From Marinobacter sp050379415 (GTDB lineage: Bacteria; Pseudomonadota; Gammaproteobacteria; Pseudomonadales; Oleiphilaceae): 64,000 nucleotides of DNA. The position numbers were made by a program, and so were the translations under genes. Positions 1 through 8,493 of this stretch are shown here, one piece after another (position 1 is the first letter of the stretch; the number at the start of each line of letters is the position of its first letter). The stretch spans positions 1 to 64,000 of the forward strand of contig NZ_JBNRLS010000003.1 of assembly GCF_050379415.1 (NCBI RefSeq), given 5' to 3'. Below the pieces are notes generated by a model. The model had not been told where the DNA came from. It ran no database searches and saw only the letters and a list, made by a program, of their open reading frames with translations.

Positions 1-1
1 A

Positions 2-1594
2 CTGGAAAACGAAATAAAAGAGCTAGAGAAACACCATGACATATTCAATAAGCATAGAAAAATTCTCGTTTCAGGAACTGCCGGCTGCGGCAAATCAACG
101 TTTCTTAAATCACTTCTTGTCAACCAGGTCAACGATAGGCTAACAAGAATACCTTTTTTTATCGAATTACGGAGGATATCTAATAAAGGAAGCATAACAG
201 CACAAATTGCAAAAGATTTGGAAAATATTACGGCAATTGCAATAACTGAAAATATTGTCAAGAAATGTATTAAAGAGGGAAGGTTTACACTAATATTAGA
301 TGGGTTCGACGAGGTCCCGGAAGAGTTTCGCGAGAATGTCTATGAGCAAATAGAAGAGCTTTGCTTCAAATACCCTGATTTGCAAGTTATTGCTTCGAGC
401 CGACCAGAACATAGCATCCAAAATTTGGTCGCCTTTTCAGCTGCCGAAATACTTCCCTTAAGAAAAGATGAGGCCTGTGACCTTATTGCCAGAGTGCCTT
501 TCAATGAAAAGATTAAAGCAAGCTTTTTAGAAAGCTTGAGGTCTGATCTTTATGATAAACACAAAACATTTGCCTCAAACCCTCTGCTTCTCTCAACAAT
601 GCTTTTAACATATTGCGAAACGGGAGAAATACCAGACAATTTATCATTATTTTTTGAGAATGCCTTTAGTGCGCTTTATTACAGGCATGATTTAACAAAA
701 GATTTTTTCCGAAGAAACATAAAATCTCCTTTAGCTTCCGATGAATTTAAAGAATTGTTCTCTTATTTCTCTGCATCGACATTTTTCAAGCACGGGGTTG
801 AATTCCAAGATCATAATGCCATTGATGCAATTCGTGCCGGACAAAAACACATCGATAAAAATTTTGAGCCGCAATTTTTTCTTACAGATATCTTAGAAAA
901 TGTTTGCTTACTCGTACGCGACGGATTGGTGCTTACATTTACTCATAGAACCTTCCAAGAATATTTCGCCGCAAAATTCTTATCAAGATGCTCGCCAGAG
1001 GAGAGGAGCGCTGCATATCCCACAATAATTCAGCATTCGGTTTCAGAACAGGTTGCAACTTTTCTCTATAACATTTCTCCTCGAGAAGTCGAGAGCGAAC
1101 TGATTGAACCCGAGCTGAAAAGGATAGTCGCACACAGCGAACCTAAAACTGACCGTGAAATTCTAGAATTCGCTGAATCTATCTTTGGAAGAGTTCAGAT
1201 AAAATATATAAACCATACAAAAGGTAAGGAAAAAAATACTGAAGGCCCAACACATTCATTTACACTAGATATAGGTGGCGACAACAAATTTATATTCGGA
1301 TTAATACATAGATCTTCAGAATGGTTTGCTAAATCACATAAAAATAAAGTTAAAAAAATAAATCGAAGGCTCTGTATGGACAAACTAACGACTTATCTAA
1401 CAGCGGAAACATTTGATTCCTTTGGCTTTGATATAAGGCCCACAGAGGCAAGCGACGAAAACTTACAACTATTTAGAGAAATTGAACTTTTCGAATTCTA
1501 CAAGCAGATTTACACCACATCATCAAAAATCCTTGAAATTATTAAAGAAAAGAAAAAAGACAAAAAGGATAGGCTATTAGATATGTTCTCATAG
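2..1594 (+). CDS. NACHT-family STAND NTPase, 5' end missing
   Basis: The reading frame is open from the first bases of the window, so the start lies upstream; 530 codons are visible. A Walker A motif GTAGCGKS (74-97) is followed by a NACHT-type Walker B, LILDGFDE (from about 290). Near 943-975 comes HRTFQEYFAA, the conserved block after the nucleotide domain in bacterial NACHT proteins. The roughly 200 C-terminal residues match nothing I recognise and may be the sensor or a linker; the N-terminal effector is outside the window. Known family role: NLR-like ATPases, several of which defend against phage. Inference: an anti-phage sensor in an island ending at the ssrA fragment (2628-2657). The DNA is A+T-rich compared with the core genes, which fits transfer. 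A TTG at 218 is an internal codon, not the start. Confidence 0.85.
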   Translation: MENEIKELEKHHDIFNKHRKILVSGTAGCGKSTFLKSLLVNQVNDRLTRIPFFIELRRISNKGSITAQIAKDLENITAIAITENIVKKCIKEGRFTLILDGFDEVPEEFRENVYEQIEELCFKYPDLQVIASSRPEHSIQNLVAFSAAEILPLRKDEACDLIARVPFNEKIKASFLESLRSDLYDKHKTFASNPLLLSTMLLTYCETGEIPDNLSLFFENAFSALYYRHDLTKDFFRRNIKSPLASDEFKELFSYFSASTFFKHGVEFQDHNAIDAIRAGQKHIDKNFEPQFFLTDILENVCLLVRDGLVLTFTHRTFQEYFAAKFLSRCSPEERSAAYPTIIQHSVSEQVATFLYNISPREVESELIEPELKRIVAHSEPKTDREILEFAESIFGRVQIKYINHTKGKEKNTEGPTHSFTLDIGGDNKFIFGLIHRSSEWFAKSHKNKVKKINRRLCMDKLTTYLTAETFDSFGFDIRPTEASDENLQLFREIELFEFYKQIYTTSSKILEIIKEKKKDKKDRLLDMFS

Positions 1595-1663
1595 CTTTAA
1601 CATCGGGCTTTCTGGAGAATATCTTTGACGGTTGATTTCGGAAAAACAAAGTGTATAAGAAAA

Positions 1664-2425
1664 CTACGGAGACTCTGAATAAGTCTCCCTAACGGAATCG
1701 GCGATAGGTAACAGCTTTCGGCATTTCGGGTACCGAGAACAAGCCATAACCTCAGTGCCTGCATGCTTGCCTGAGCGAACCCGCTTCTTCACCATCGGCG
1801 CATAGCAACGAGGACAGAAATTCTCCGGCGTATCCTCAGAACGAGACGCAAATAAAGCCTCATCAACTGGCTCAACACTATCTTCACTTCCAACAGAAGC
1901 CCCACTAATGGCTTCACTCGTCTGACCTACACCCAATGTTTTTTGGATGTCCGCAGTGGTATAGCTGCGTTTGGCTTTAAACCTAACTAAAGGGAGGCCT
2001 GCAGCTTCAAAGGCGTTATCTAGAAAAGTGTCACGCTCCTTTCTCTTGGCCGAATCATGCGATTTATCGTCCAGCTCAATAGCCCAAACTGGCTTGAAGG
2101 TTTTGCGTTCCACTACAACGATATCTATGTGGCGGCTTTTTATTCGATTACGGAAAGACTGACGGGTTTGCCGCTCAAGCCCCGTTTTTACAGAGATAAG
2201 ATCCTCTACACGAACCTTGCCGAAAAGCCTGTATTGATCGCCAGGTAATGCGAGCTCAAGGACCTGGTAAAACGACCCCTCTGCTTCTGTCATCAGGCGG
2301 TCTCGACGCTGATAGGGGAACTCGATTACCACCCTTTTAGCAAGAGGCGAATGTGGCGAACAGAGCAAGTAGAATAATACTGCGATCCCCGCTAACAGGA
2401 TCGGAAACAACAATCCATCGAACAC
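1664..2425 (-). CDS. DUF2726 nuclease-like protein with C-terminal topoisomerase-type zinc ribbon
   Basis: 253 residues from a GTG start. An N-terminal membrane segment (about residues 4-22, LLFPILLAGIAVLFYLL) precedes a DUF2726 domain (about 40-165), recognised by the RRDRLMTEAEGSFYQVLELAL block, IDIVVVERKTFKPVWAIELDD and KERDTFLDNAFEAAGLPLVRF. This layout resembles the PD-(D/E)xK/VSR-like nuclease fold, with IELDD as possible metal ligands. The C-terminus has CPRC...C...C, a topoisomerase-I-type C4 zinc finger. Such proteins are common hypothetical genes in mobile regions; the biochemical role is unknown. It converges on the NACHT gene and lies just inside the island end. An inner-membrane nuclease or nucleic-acid-binding protein is plausible but inferred. 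Confidence 0.75.
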   Translation of the reverse strand: MFDGLLFPILLAGIAVLFYLLCSPHSPLAKRVVIEFPYQRRDRLMTEAEGSFYQVLELALPGDQYRLFGKVRVEDLISVKTGLERQTRQSFRNRIKSRHIDIVVVERKTFKPVWAIELDDKSHDSAKRKERDTFLDNAFEAAGLPLVRFKAKRSYTTADIQKTLGVGQTSEAISGASVGSEDSVEPVDEALFASRSEDTPENFCPRCYAPMVKKRVRSGKHAGTEVMACSRYPKCRKLLPIADSVRETYSESP

Positions 2426-2509
2426 AAGAACACCTTTACCTTTTCAGTTCCTTATGAAGATAAGGATAGTAGCCTATATTTCTCACTCATCGCCAACTGA
2501 GTTAGGCAG

Positions 2510-2657
2510 GTGTCAACAAAATGTCCACGCCCATGCGCTTTTGTGTGGAACTGAGTGGTTTTTGGTTCTCATAGGTGACTGTTTTAACACGAATTGTGGT
2601 TTACTGTGCTGCTGCGAAAGCCTGCAGCATCGGGTTCAATTCCCGCCGTCTCCACCA
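2510..2657 (+). repeat. Island right end: arm-type sequence plus ssrA 3' fragment (att-like site A)
   Basis: It begins with gtgtcaacaaaatgtccacg (2510-2529) and, 118 nt from that start, carries catcgggttcaattcccgcc (2628-2647), which continues into gtctccacca (2648-2657). The last 30 bases match the T-arm and CCA end of a tmRNA gene, but no tmRNA body lies upstream, so this is an attachment-site copy and not a functional ssrA. A partner with the same 118-nt spacing lies at 17169-17306. Integrases often target the ssrA 3' end; the arm-site assignment is inference. Confidence 0.7.
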
Positions 2658-2670
2658 AACACCCAGAAGA

Positions 2671-2698
2671 AAGCCCCTGATTTCAGGGGCTTTTTTTT
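2671..2698 (+). terminator. Rho-independent terminator after the ssrA fragment
   Basis: Eight-base stem GCCCCTGA (2673-2680) and TCAGGGGC (2683-2690) with a TT loop, followed by eight T residues. It sits 13 nt after the CCA end of the ssrA fragment, where a tmRNA terminator is expected. Confidence 0.85.
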
Positions 2699-2702
2699 GC
2701 CT

Positions 2703-4409
2703 CTAAGAGGTTGAACCTCCCCTGGCGTCCACATTAAGACCACATTTCCAGTTTACGTATTCGGTTAACGGCATCGGCTTCGCATAATAGAAACCCTGTG
2801 CCGTATCTGCTCCGTATTCTGCGACGATCTCATGTTGCTCTCTCGTCTCGACTCCCTCGACTGTTACGTGCAAATTCAATGCATGCGCCATCTTGATCAT
2901 AGAGCTCAGAACTGTCCGAGCATGAGGGCTTTCATGCACGCTCGATACAAAAGCGCGATCAATCTTTAACCCCGAAAGAGGTAAATGAGCGAGGTATTGG
3001 AACGATGAGTATCCCGTTCCAAAATCATCTAGGCTCACAAGGAAACCTTGATTTCGCAAACTCTCAATTGCCAACTTGGCATTAGCGGGATCACGGATGA
3101 GTGCCCTCTCAGTAATCTCAATTTCCAACTTTCCAGGTTCAACACCGCATAGAGACACAACACGACCTAAATTCTGAACCAACGCAGTATCCATCAGATT
3201 CTTAGCTGAAAAATTAATACTTACCGCACAAAGATCGTGTTGCTTAACATCCTCACAGGCCTTCCTGATCACAAATCGCGTCACAGGATCTATTAACGTG
3301 GTGGTTTCCAGTTTCGGCATAAACAGACCGGGTAAAACAACTGACCCATCACTTTTGAACCATCGCAATAATGCCTCACCCCCAGTATGGCGGCCGCTTC
3401 TAAGGCAAACTTTAGGCTGATAGAAGAGGCAAAATTCATTCTCTCGAAGCCCCTTTCGGACACCCGATATTAGACGCACCTGCTCTACCGTCTTATGATC
3501 GAAAATTGGATCATAAGAGCGATAAAAAGCATTGGCATCCACTGCCGCAAAAAGAGCCGTTCTTGCCCGGTTAACCACAAGATCAGGCTCAACAACGTTT
3601 CTTTCAACCAAGTAGCTACCAACAATCAGTTGAACTCTCAGCGGAATACCGTCTATTTCCGCTTCTTGTTCTCCTGCAGAACGAACAGACTTTGCAACAT
3701 TGTCAACTTCTTCTTGAGATGAAGCGAAAAACAAGAGCAAAAGCTCCGAGGTACTAAAACGGTAAATCTTATGGTCACAGGAAACAGCTACGCTAACTCG
3801 ATCTGCAAGACAGCAAACAACTTTATTAGCAGTTTGCGGGCCCATTGCTTCCATGATTTCCCAAAGGTCCTGCAAACGAACCAGTATGACCCCAGGACTG
3901 CCCGAAAATGCTTTCCGAGACGTAGCAGAAGAAAGAACACTTACAAGATCTTCTTTTAGCGCAACCTGGTTGGGAAGTCCGGTTTCCCTATCAATTTTAA
4001 TATCTCGAAAATGTCGTTGAGTTGAAATGCGCAGGCTTTGGAAAAGCCAACTGGAAAAACCACCAATAAGCATAAAAAAAGCAGTCCTGGCCAACCAATT
4101 ATCGGTTGACTGGATCAAACCTTTTTCAACATCCATAGGCATATAAGGGCCAAGAAGCAGGCCTGCAATTACAGCACTAATCACTGTCGGAACGGGCCCA
4201 AACCATGCCGCTGTCAGAATAACCGGCAGAAGAACAGTATACGGGTAGGCATATCCAGTGCCCCCAGTTGCATAAACAACAGAAGCACCTGCAATTAACG
4301 ACGCAGCAATTACAATGACTCGCGATACGGTACGAAGTAGACTTCCTCGACCGCTGAAATCGAGTGCTTCCCGACCAATAGACGTTACGGTGACGTTTTC
4401 AGCATTCAT
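2703..4409 (-). CDS. Membrane-anchored degenerate-GGDEF/EAL cyclic-di-GMP phosphodiesterase
   Basis: 568 residues. The first 120 form about four membrane segments of a KdpD/DUF4118-like sensor (PYTVLLPVILTAAWFGPVPTVISAV). A GGDEF-like domain follows (RETGLPNQVALKEDL), but the active-site loop reads FSTSELLLLF in place of GGDEF, so cyclase activity is unlikely. The C-terminal EAL domain keeps its signature residues: EALLRW, ISINFSAKNL, EITE, LDDFGTGYSS, KIDR, EGVET and the QGFYYAKPM end. Known role of intact EAL domains: hydrolysis of c-di-GMP to pGpG. The gene stops 5 nt from the ssrA-fragment terminator and lies between that and the prophage integrase, so it is either island cargo or a captured chromosomal gene. 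Substrate turnover is inferred from motifs. Confidence 0.85.
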   Translation of the reverse strand: MNAENVTVTSIGREALDFSGRGSLLRTVSRVIVIAASLIAGASVVYATGGTGYAYPYTVLLPVILTAAWFGPVPTVISAVIAGLLLGPYMPMDVEKGLIQSTDNWLARTAFFMLIGGFSSWLFQSLRISTQRHFRDIKIDRETGLPNQVALKEDLVSVLSSATSRKAFSGSPGVILVRLQDLWEIMEAMGPQTANKVVCCLADRVSVAVSCDHKIYRFSTSELLLLFFASSQEEVDNVAKSVRSAGEQEAEIDGIPLRVQLIVGSYLVERNVVEPDLVVNRARTALFAAVDANAFYRSYDPIFDHKTVEQVRLISGVRKGLRENEFCLFYQPKVCLRSGRHTGGEALLRWFKSDGSVVLPGLFMPKLETTTLIDPVTRFVIRKACEDVKQHDLCAVSINFSAKNLMDTALVQNLGRVVSLCGVEPGKLEIEITERALIRDPANAKLAIESLRNQGFLVSLDDFGTGYSSFQYLAHLPLSGLKIDRAFVSSVHESPHARTVLSSMIKMAHALNLHVTVEGVETREQHEIVAEYGADTAQGFYYAKPMPLTEYVNWKCGLNVDARGGSTS

Positions 4410-4540
4410 CTAAAATACCACGTGGGCGAGTTGATACGCCCATCCACTTACACTCACCCCGGCCAACCAGGCTTATATAATTAATGATCTAAAGATAGCC
4501 CAAAAATCACCGAATTCTATAAACTTTTGTCAATTTTCAC

Positions 4541-5533
4541 TTAGTTCAACGAAACTAGCGGCCCTTTAACTACGGCTTCAACAAGGTGATCCTGGGAAAG
4601 GTGGGCATACCTCATCGTCATTGTAATGGTCGAGTGCCCAAGAATTTTTTGAAGACTCAGTATATCCCCTCCATTCATAACAAAATGGCTTGCAAAGGTA
4701 TGTCGAAGCACATGAGCTGCTTGACCTGATGGCAGCTCGATTCCTGACTTATCAAGGGCTCGTCGGAAGGCCGATAGAGAAAAACTGAACCCCCCATGTG
4801 CTTCCAGATGCTCCCTGATCTCCTGGAATAATTCGGGAGAAACTGGGACAGATCTCGACTTCCCACTCTTTGTATTTACAAACCTCAGCTTTCCCTCTTG
4901 GACGTGCCGCAGCTGAAGGTTCTCTGCCTCTCCCCACCGGGCGCCAGTAGCCAGGCAAATTCTGGTAAGCAGATGAACGTGCGGATTCTGACTGAATTCC
5001 TCGATGGTTTTCAGCAAATGCCGGATCTGTTCGACTGTGAGCCAGGATAGCTCCCGTTCATCCAAGCGGATCATCTCGACATTCCTGATCGGGTTTTCAA
5101 AGTCGATTTCATTCAGCCGATGCAACTGGTTGTAGACCGCATTGAGATAGCCGAGGTGATTGTTCAGCGTTTTCGTGCTGGCCCCTTCCTGGATTTTGTA
5201 GGCGCGATAGGCCAGGAATGCAGCAGGCTTAACGGTCCTAGCAATCGGGTTGCCCATGAAGTCCGCGATAACATCCAGACAGCGCTTTCGGCGCTCACCA
5301 TCTTTGAGGTGCACACCTTTGGCATTGAACCAAAGCTGGACGAGCTCTTTAAGCCGCCGGTTGTCCGCCTTCGAGGGGTTCCAATCCTTCCCTTCTGCCC
5401 GTTTGGTGAGGATGAAGGTTTCAAAGCGCTTGGCTTCAGCCTTTGAATCAAAGCTTTTCCGGATGCGTTTAGAGCCCCGGCCATCCATACGCAGGTCTAC
5501 CTGCCATCGTCCTGATGGTAGTTTCCGGATCAT
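4541..5533 (-). CDS. Tyrosine recombinase / phage integrase
   Basis: 330 residues. An N-terminal arm-binding region (RKLPSGRWQVDLRMDGRGSK) and a core-binding SAM-like domain (about 70-150) precede the catalytic domain. Catalytic residues visible: Arg in GARWGE, His and Arg in HVLRHTFASH, His in ILGHST, and the nucleophile Tyr in MRYAHLS. The start ATG overlaps the stop of the upstream Rep gene by four bases (ATGA), so it is the last gene of the phage operon and is translationally coupled to replication. It is similar in size and layout to Pf-type integrases. It should integrate and excise the phage circle; the target site is not established from this sequence. Confidence 0.93.
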   Translation of the reverse strand: MIRKLPSGRWQVDLRMDGRGSKRIRKSFDSKAEAKRFETFILTKRAEGKDWNPSKADNRRLKELVQLWFNAKGVHLKDGERRKRCLDVIADFMGNPIARTVKPAAFLAYRAYKIQEGASTKTLNNHLGYLNAVYNQLHRLNEIDFENPIRNVEMIRLDERELSWLTVEQIRHLLKTIEEFSQNPHVHLLTRICLATGARWGEAENLQLRHVQEGKLRFVNTKSGKSRSVPVSPELFQEIREHLEAHGGFSFSLSAFRRALDKSGIELPSGQAAHVLRHTFASHFVMNGGDILSLQKILGHSTITMTMRYAHLSQDHLVEAVVKGPLVSLN

Positions 5534-6795
5534 GCAGCCACCTTTGTCAGCAGTCGTCGTTTAATCAGCCCGTCCTCTACCAGCCGGTAGAGCTCGTTTT
5601 CGTAAATCTCGCGCCTTCGGTAGTAATTGCAGAGGTCTTCCCAGAGGCCGGATTTCTTGAGGCAGTCCCAAGCCTGGCGCGTGTTAAACCGGTTGCGTGC
5701 ATAGATGGAGAGCAAATTGCCAAAGGCCAGGGAGACGTTCTTTTCGTTGCCGCAACCGGGTTCCTTTTTTGCGCGTTTGTAGAGCAGATCCGGGGCCGAG
5801 TAGCCGAAGCCGATGTCATCCCGGAGCTTGGTCCAGATGGGGTGTACCCATTCCCGCTTTACTTCATACCGGTTGCCGGTCAGGGCGTAGCGCCATAGGC
5901 CGGTCAGGTGCGGTACGGCGTCCATGTAGGTATAGATGGGCTTCATGTTGGCCGTGCCCTGGGAGATCTCGTTCACGATCCGGTGATGGAACCGGATTTC
6001 CAGGCGCCAGACCGGTTTGTCGGGGTCGTAGCAGGTATCCGGGAAACATTCTTCGTTGGTGGCACATTCCCAGATCGACTCCATGAAGGCGCGCTTGTCG
6101 GAGACGTCGATTTCCTTGGACTTGTCGTAGAGGCAGACCTGCAGGCTGTTGGCCTTGCCGAAGGTGTAGGTTTCACCCCGGCCGTTGATGGTGGCACCGT
6201 CCAGGCCCTTGAACACCAGGTCACTCAGGCCGTTGTGGACGCTGATGGTTTTGGCGCGGGTGACGAAGTGGCTGGCAAAGTCCTGGGGCGGTTCCCAGCC
6301 CTGGAAGTCCACACACAGATGTAGGGCAATCCCGACCGGTTTAATGCCCTTCAGGAAGACCATGCCCCACTCGGCCAGCTCGTCGTGGATCTCCTGGCTG
6401 GAGCGCTCGTAGAGCCAGCGGGGAGAGGTTTCAATCTTGAGGTGCGTGCCGGGGTTCTCCGCATCGGCGTAGAAGTTCTGGATCAGCAGGGTCAGGCCGT
6501 ATTCACGGTTCTGCAGGATGTACTTGAAGCCACCTCGCCTGCCCGACTGGACCCGGAACGGAATGTTCCTGATGGTGATGGTGGCGTCAAAGCTGGATTC
6601 ATAGGCTTCCGCGATTTCCGCCAGGGGTTCGGGCTTGAGGCGTCCTTCGAACAACTGACGAACGGTATCAACCCCGGTCCAGAGGACGTTCACATCCTGG
6701 AGGTTGACCTGTTGCCCTTCGGGACCGATGAACAGATCCCCTTTGCCGGTTTCCCCGGTCCGGATATCAATGCGTTCAAAGTCTTTGATTTTCAT
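5530..6795 (-). CDS. Inovirus replication initiation protein (Rep_trans / pII-like)
   Basis: 421 residues, in the replication initiation factor (Rep_trans, RstA-like) family. Family blocks seen: GIALHLCVDFQGWEPP, YTFGKANSLQVCLYDKSKEID and WRLEIRFHHRIVNE. Members nick the double-stranded origin to start rolling-circle replication; a catalytic Tyr such as that in CLYDKSK is expected, but which one acts cannot be told here. The ATG at 6795 is preceded by AAGG and sits inside a triplet of 10-bp-phased CCACAGA repeats (6795-6821). It is followed by integrase with a 4-bp overlap and preceded by a 127-bp intergenic region with a strong hairpin. Confidence 0.88.
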   Translation of the reverse strand: MKIKDFERIDIRTGETGKGDLFIGPEGQQVNLQDVNVLWTGVDTVRQLFEGRLKPEPLAEIAEAYESSFDATITIRNIPFRVQSGRRGGFKYILQNREYGLTLLIQNFYADAENPGTHLKIETSPRWLYERSSQEIHDELAEWGMVFLKGIKPVGIALHLCVDFQGWEPPQDFASHFVTRAKTISVHNGLSDLVFKGLDGATINGRGETYTFGKANSLQVCLYDKSKEIDVSDKRAFMESIWECATNEECFPDTCYDPDKPVWRLEIRFHHRIVNEISQGTANMKPIYTYMDAVPHLTGLWRYALTGNRYEVKREWVHPIWTKLRDDIGFGYSAPDLLYKRAKKEPGCGNEKNVSLAFGNLLSIYARNRFNTRQAWDCLKKSGLWEDLCNYYRRREIYENELYRLVEDGLIKRRLLTKVAA

Positions 6796-6821
6796 CTGTG
6801 GCCTTCTGTGGTTGTCTGTGG
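6795..6821 (-). promoter_or_regulatory. Three 10-bp-phased CCACAGA repeats over the rep start
   Basis: On the minus strand CCACAGA occurs three times at exact 10-bp intervals (plus-strand TCTGTGG at 6795-6801, 6805-6811 and 6815-6821). The third copy runs into the rep ATG and the second overlaps the AAGG ribosome site. One helical turn per repeat suits a DNA-binding protein (iteron), and the overlap with the start suits translational repression. In Ff phages the ssDNA-binding protein represses gene II translation; such a role here is inference. Confidence 0.55.
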
Positions 6822-6944
6822 TGGAAAATCAACTCACGTTGTTTTCTATGAGACGTGTTACAGGGACGTCTCTGGGGCTTCGCCCCGGCGCCAGCGGATC
6901 GCTTGCTCCTCGCGCATCGTCGCTAGCGCTCCGCTGGCGCCGGG
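6796..6944 (-). other. Candidate phage intergenic region: origin/packaging hairpin between zot and rep
   Basis: A 15-bp perfect inverted repeat, CCCGGCGCCAGCGGA (6884-6898) and its complement (6930-6944), forms a long G+C-rich stem. The arm at 6930-6944 overlaps the last codons of zot, and a small ggggcttcgcccc hairpin adjoins the other arm. In Ff-type phages the region between the pI/pIV block and gene II holds the plus-strand origin and packaging signal, so this is the positional equivalent. Function is inferred from position and structure. Confidence 0.5.
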
Positions 6945-8176
6945 TCGTCGGCCTGGGTTAATAAGGGTGGATACATGCTTGGCTCGATCATCGGGCGTGG
7001 TCCCGGCTCTTCCGATCGGATGCGATGGCAGTAGAGATCCTGGACGGCTTCCCCGTTCCACCAAAGCTGGCCGTGACAGTCCCGGAGGTAGAGCACCCGG
7101 TACCCGTAGCTGGCGAGATCCTGTTGAGTAAGTGCAAACTCACCCTGCTGGTCTTTGCCGCTGAACAGGTAGGCCCGGTTGATGCTGCCGGCGATGCGGA
7201 GGTGAACGTCCGAGAACGGATGGTGTGATTCAGGTTTTGGCTGGTCTGGATCTACAGCACGCTCAGCCTTGCTACCAGCCGGAACGCTGCGCCCATCAGC
7301 ACCATCAGGGTAAGCGCCACCATCAGTCTGAGGAGCTTCAGGCACAGCCACCGGGTCACCTGAGAGGCGCGCTTTCTCACGCTCGATGATCTGGACCGCA
7401 GCGTATGAGAAGTAGCCGAGGCTGCCGATGACAACCACAACTGCCATCTGCAACTTGCGATCCTTAAGGATTGAATGGCCCCCGACCACCCCTTTGGCCT
7501 TGCCGGTTTTGGTCGACTGGTAGCACTCGAAGACCCGGAGATCGACCTTGTACTCTTTTGGGACACCGATGCTATGGGAGGCAGCTTTTCCGCTGTTTTC
7601 AGGGTCATGTTCCAGTTCCCTCCATTTGTTTTTCTTCCAGGGCACGATGTGCCCCATCTGCCAATGACGGAACGCTTGCTGGGCACTCTGTCTTATTTCT
7701 TTGTGGATCTTTCCGATGTTCGGGGTGCACAGGAAAAGGTCCCAGTTGTAGTGCCGGTGCATGTCGAAGGCTAAGAGGACGTCCGCCGGGCGGTTGTCTC
7801 TCTGTGCCGCTTCCTTGCCGCCCGGGTAGTCCAGGTGTTCGATCTTGAAGTCACGCCGGGCAGCGGGGTACACCGCCTGGGCTTCGTCGAGGACGATCAG
7901 GGCACCGATGGGGGCCCAATGGAACCATCTTGCGGCGTACTCCAGGGCGTCCCGGGTTTCGGTTTCCAGGTTGATGATTCTCGCTTCCGGGCCGCAGGTG
8001 ACGCCGAAGGCTTGCTCTACCCGTTCGATGGAATCGAGGCCTCTTATATTGGTGACGACGCAGCGGCCGTCCGGGTAGTCACTGTCCTCCCCGATCAGGG
8101 CCGGGATCACGTAGCGTTGAACCACGCCGGCGGATTTATAGGAGCCCGGCGGGCCGTGGTGGATGTTGATGGTCAT
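6923..8176 (-). CDS. zot: Zot-family morphogenesis ATPase (pI-like)
   Basis: 417 residues. Walker A GPPGSYKS at residues 8-15 and a Walker B-like stretch ALIVLDEAQ at 92-100 define the cytoplasmic P-loop domain. A single membrane segment (about 241-263, KLQMAVVVVIGSLGYFSYAAV) separates it from a periplasmic tail of about 150 residues. This is the classical Zot/pI arrangement; the protein drives assembly and export of the filamentous particle through the envelope. The start overlaps the stop of the DUF2523 gene by four bases. The last codons run into a strong hairpin shared with the intergenic region. Confidence 0.92.
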   Translation of the reverse strand: MTINIHHGPPGSYKSAGVVQRYVIPALIGEDSDYPDGRCVVTNIRGLDSIERVEQAFGVTCGPEARIINLETETRDALEYAARWFHWAPIGALIVLDEAQAVYPAARRDFKIEHLDYPGGKEAAQRDNRPADVLLAFDMHRHYNWDLFLCTPNIGKIHKEIRQSAQQAFRHWQMGHIVPWKKNKWRELEHDPENSGKAASHSIGVPKEYKVDLRVFECYQSTKTGKAKGVVGGHSILKDRKLQMAVVVVIGSLGYFSYAAVQIIEREKARLSGDPVAVPEAPQTDGGAYPDGADGRSVPAGSKAERAVDPDQPKPESHHPFSDVHLRIAGSINRAYLFSGKDQQGEFALTQQDLASYGYRVLYLRDCHGQLWWNGEAVQDLYCHRIRSEEPGPRPMIEPSMYPPLLTQADDPAPAER

Positions 8177-8493
8177 TTGAAGACTCCCATCACGTAGCGG
8201 GTCAGGTGGGCGTTGAGGATGATGTTCAGGGCATCCGGCACCCGGAAGAACGTCAGCACCCCCATGACCTTGGAATCGATGGAGCCCCAGTACTGGTTGA
8301 TGGTGCCGGAGATGTTCAGCTGGTTGAGGACTTCCTGGGCGACCTGCCAGGAGAAGCCGACGAAGTAGATCTTGGCCTTGGTCACCCAGATCACATACCA
8401 GGCGGAGAGCTTCACCAGGATGTCATCCAGGAAGGCCGGGATGGATTCGAAGAAGCCCCAGATGGCGGTAAAGAAGTCAGCGATGAATTCCAT
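8173..8493 (-). CDS. DUF2523 minor coat protein (pVI-like)
   Basis: 106 residues, hydrophobic, with membrane segments near residues 8-25 and in the middle (LSAWYVIWVTKAKIYFVGFSW). Position between the adsorption protein and Zot, length and hydropathy match DUF2523/pVI minor coat proteins, which cap the pIII end of the virion. Its ATG overlaps the stop of the upstream gene by one base (TGATG), so translation is coupled. The sequence is weakly conserved in general; the call rests mainly on order and length. Confidence 0.8.
   Translation of the reverse strand: MEFIADFFTAIWGFFESIPAFLDDILVKLSAWYVIWVTKAKIYFVGFSWQVAQEVLNQLNISGTINQYWGSIDSKVMGVLTFFRVPDALNIILNAHLTRYVMGVFK

Noticed and set aside
4410..4540. 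attL of the inovirus beside the integrase gene
   Set aside because: No tRNA-like core; the only match beyond the repressor (atctaaaga, 4488 and about 13011) is nine bases and probably chance.
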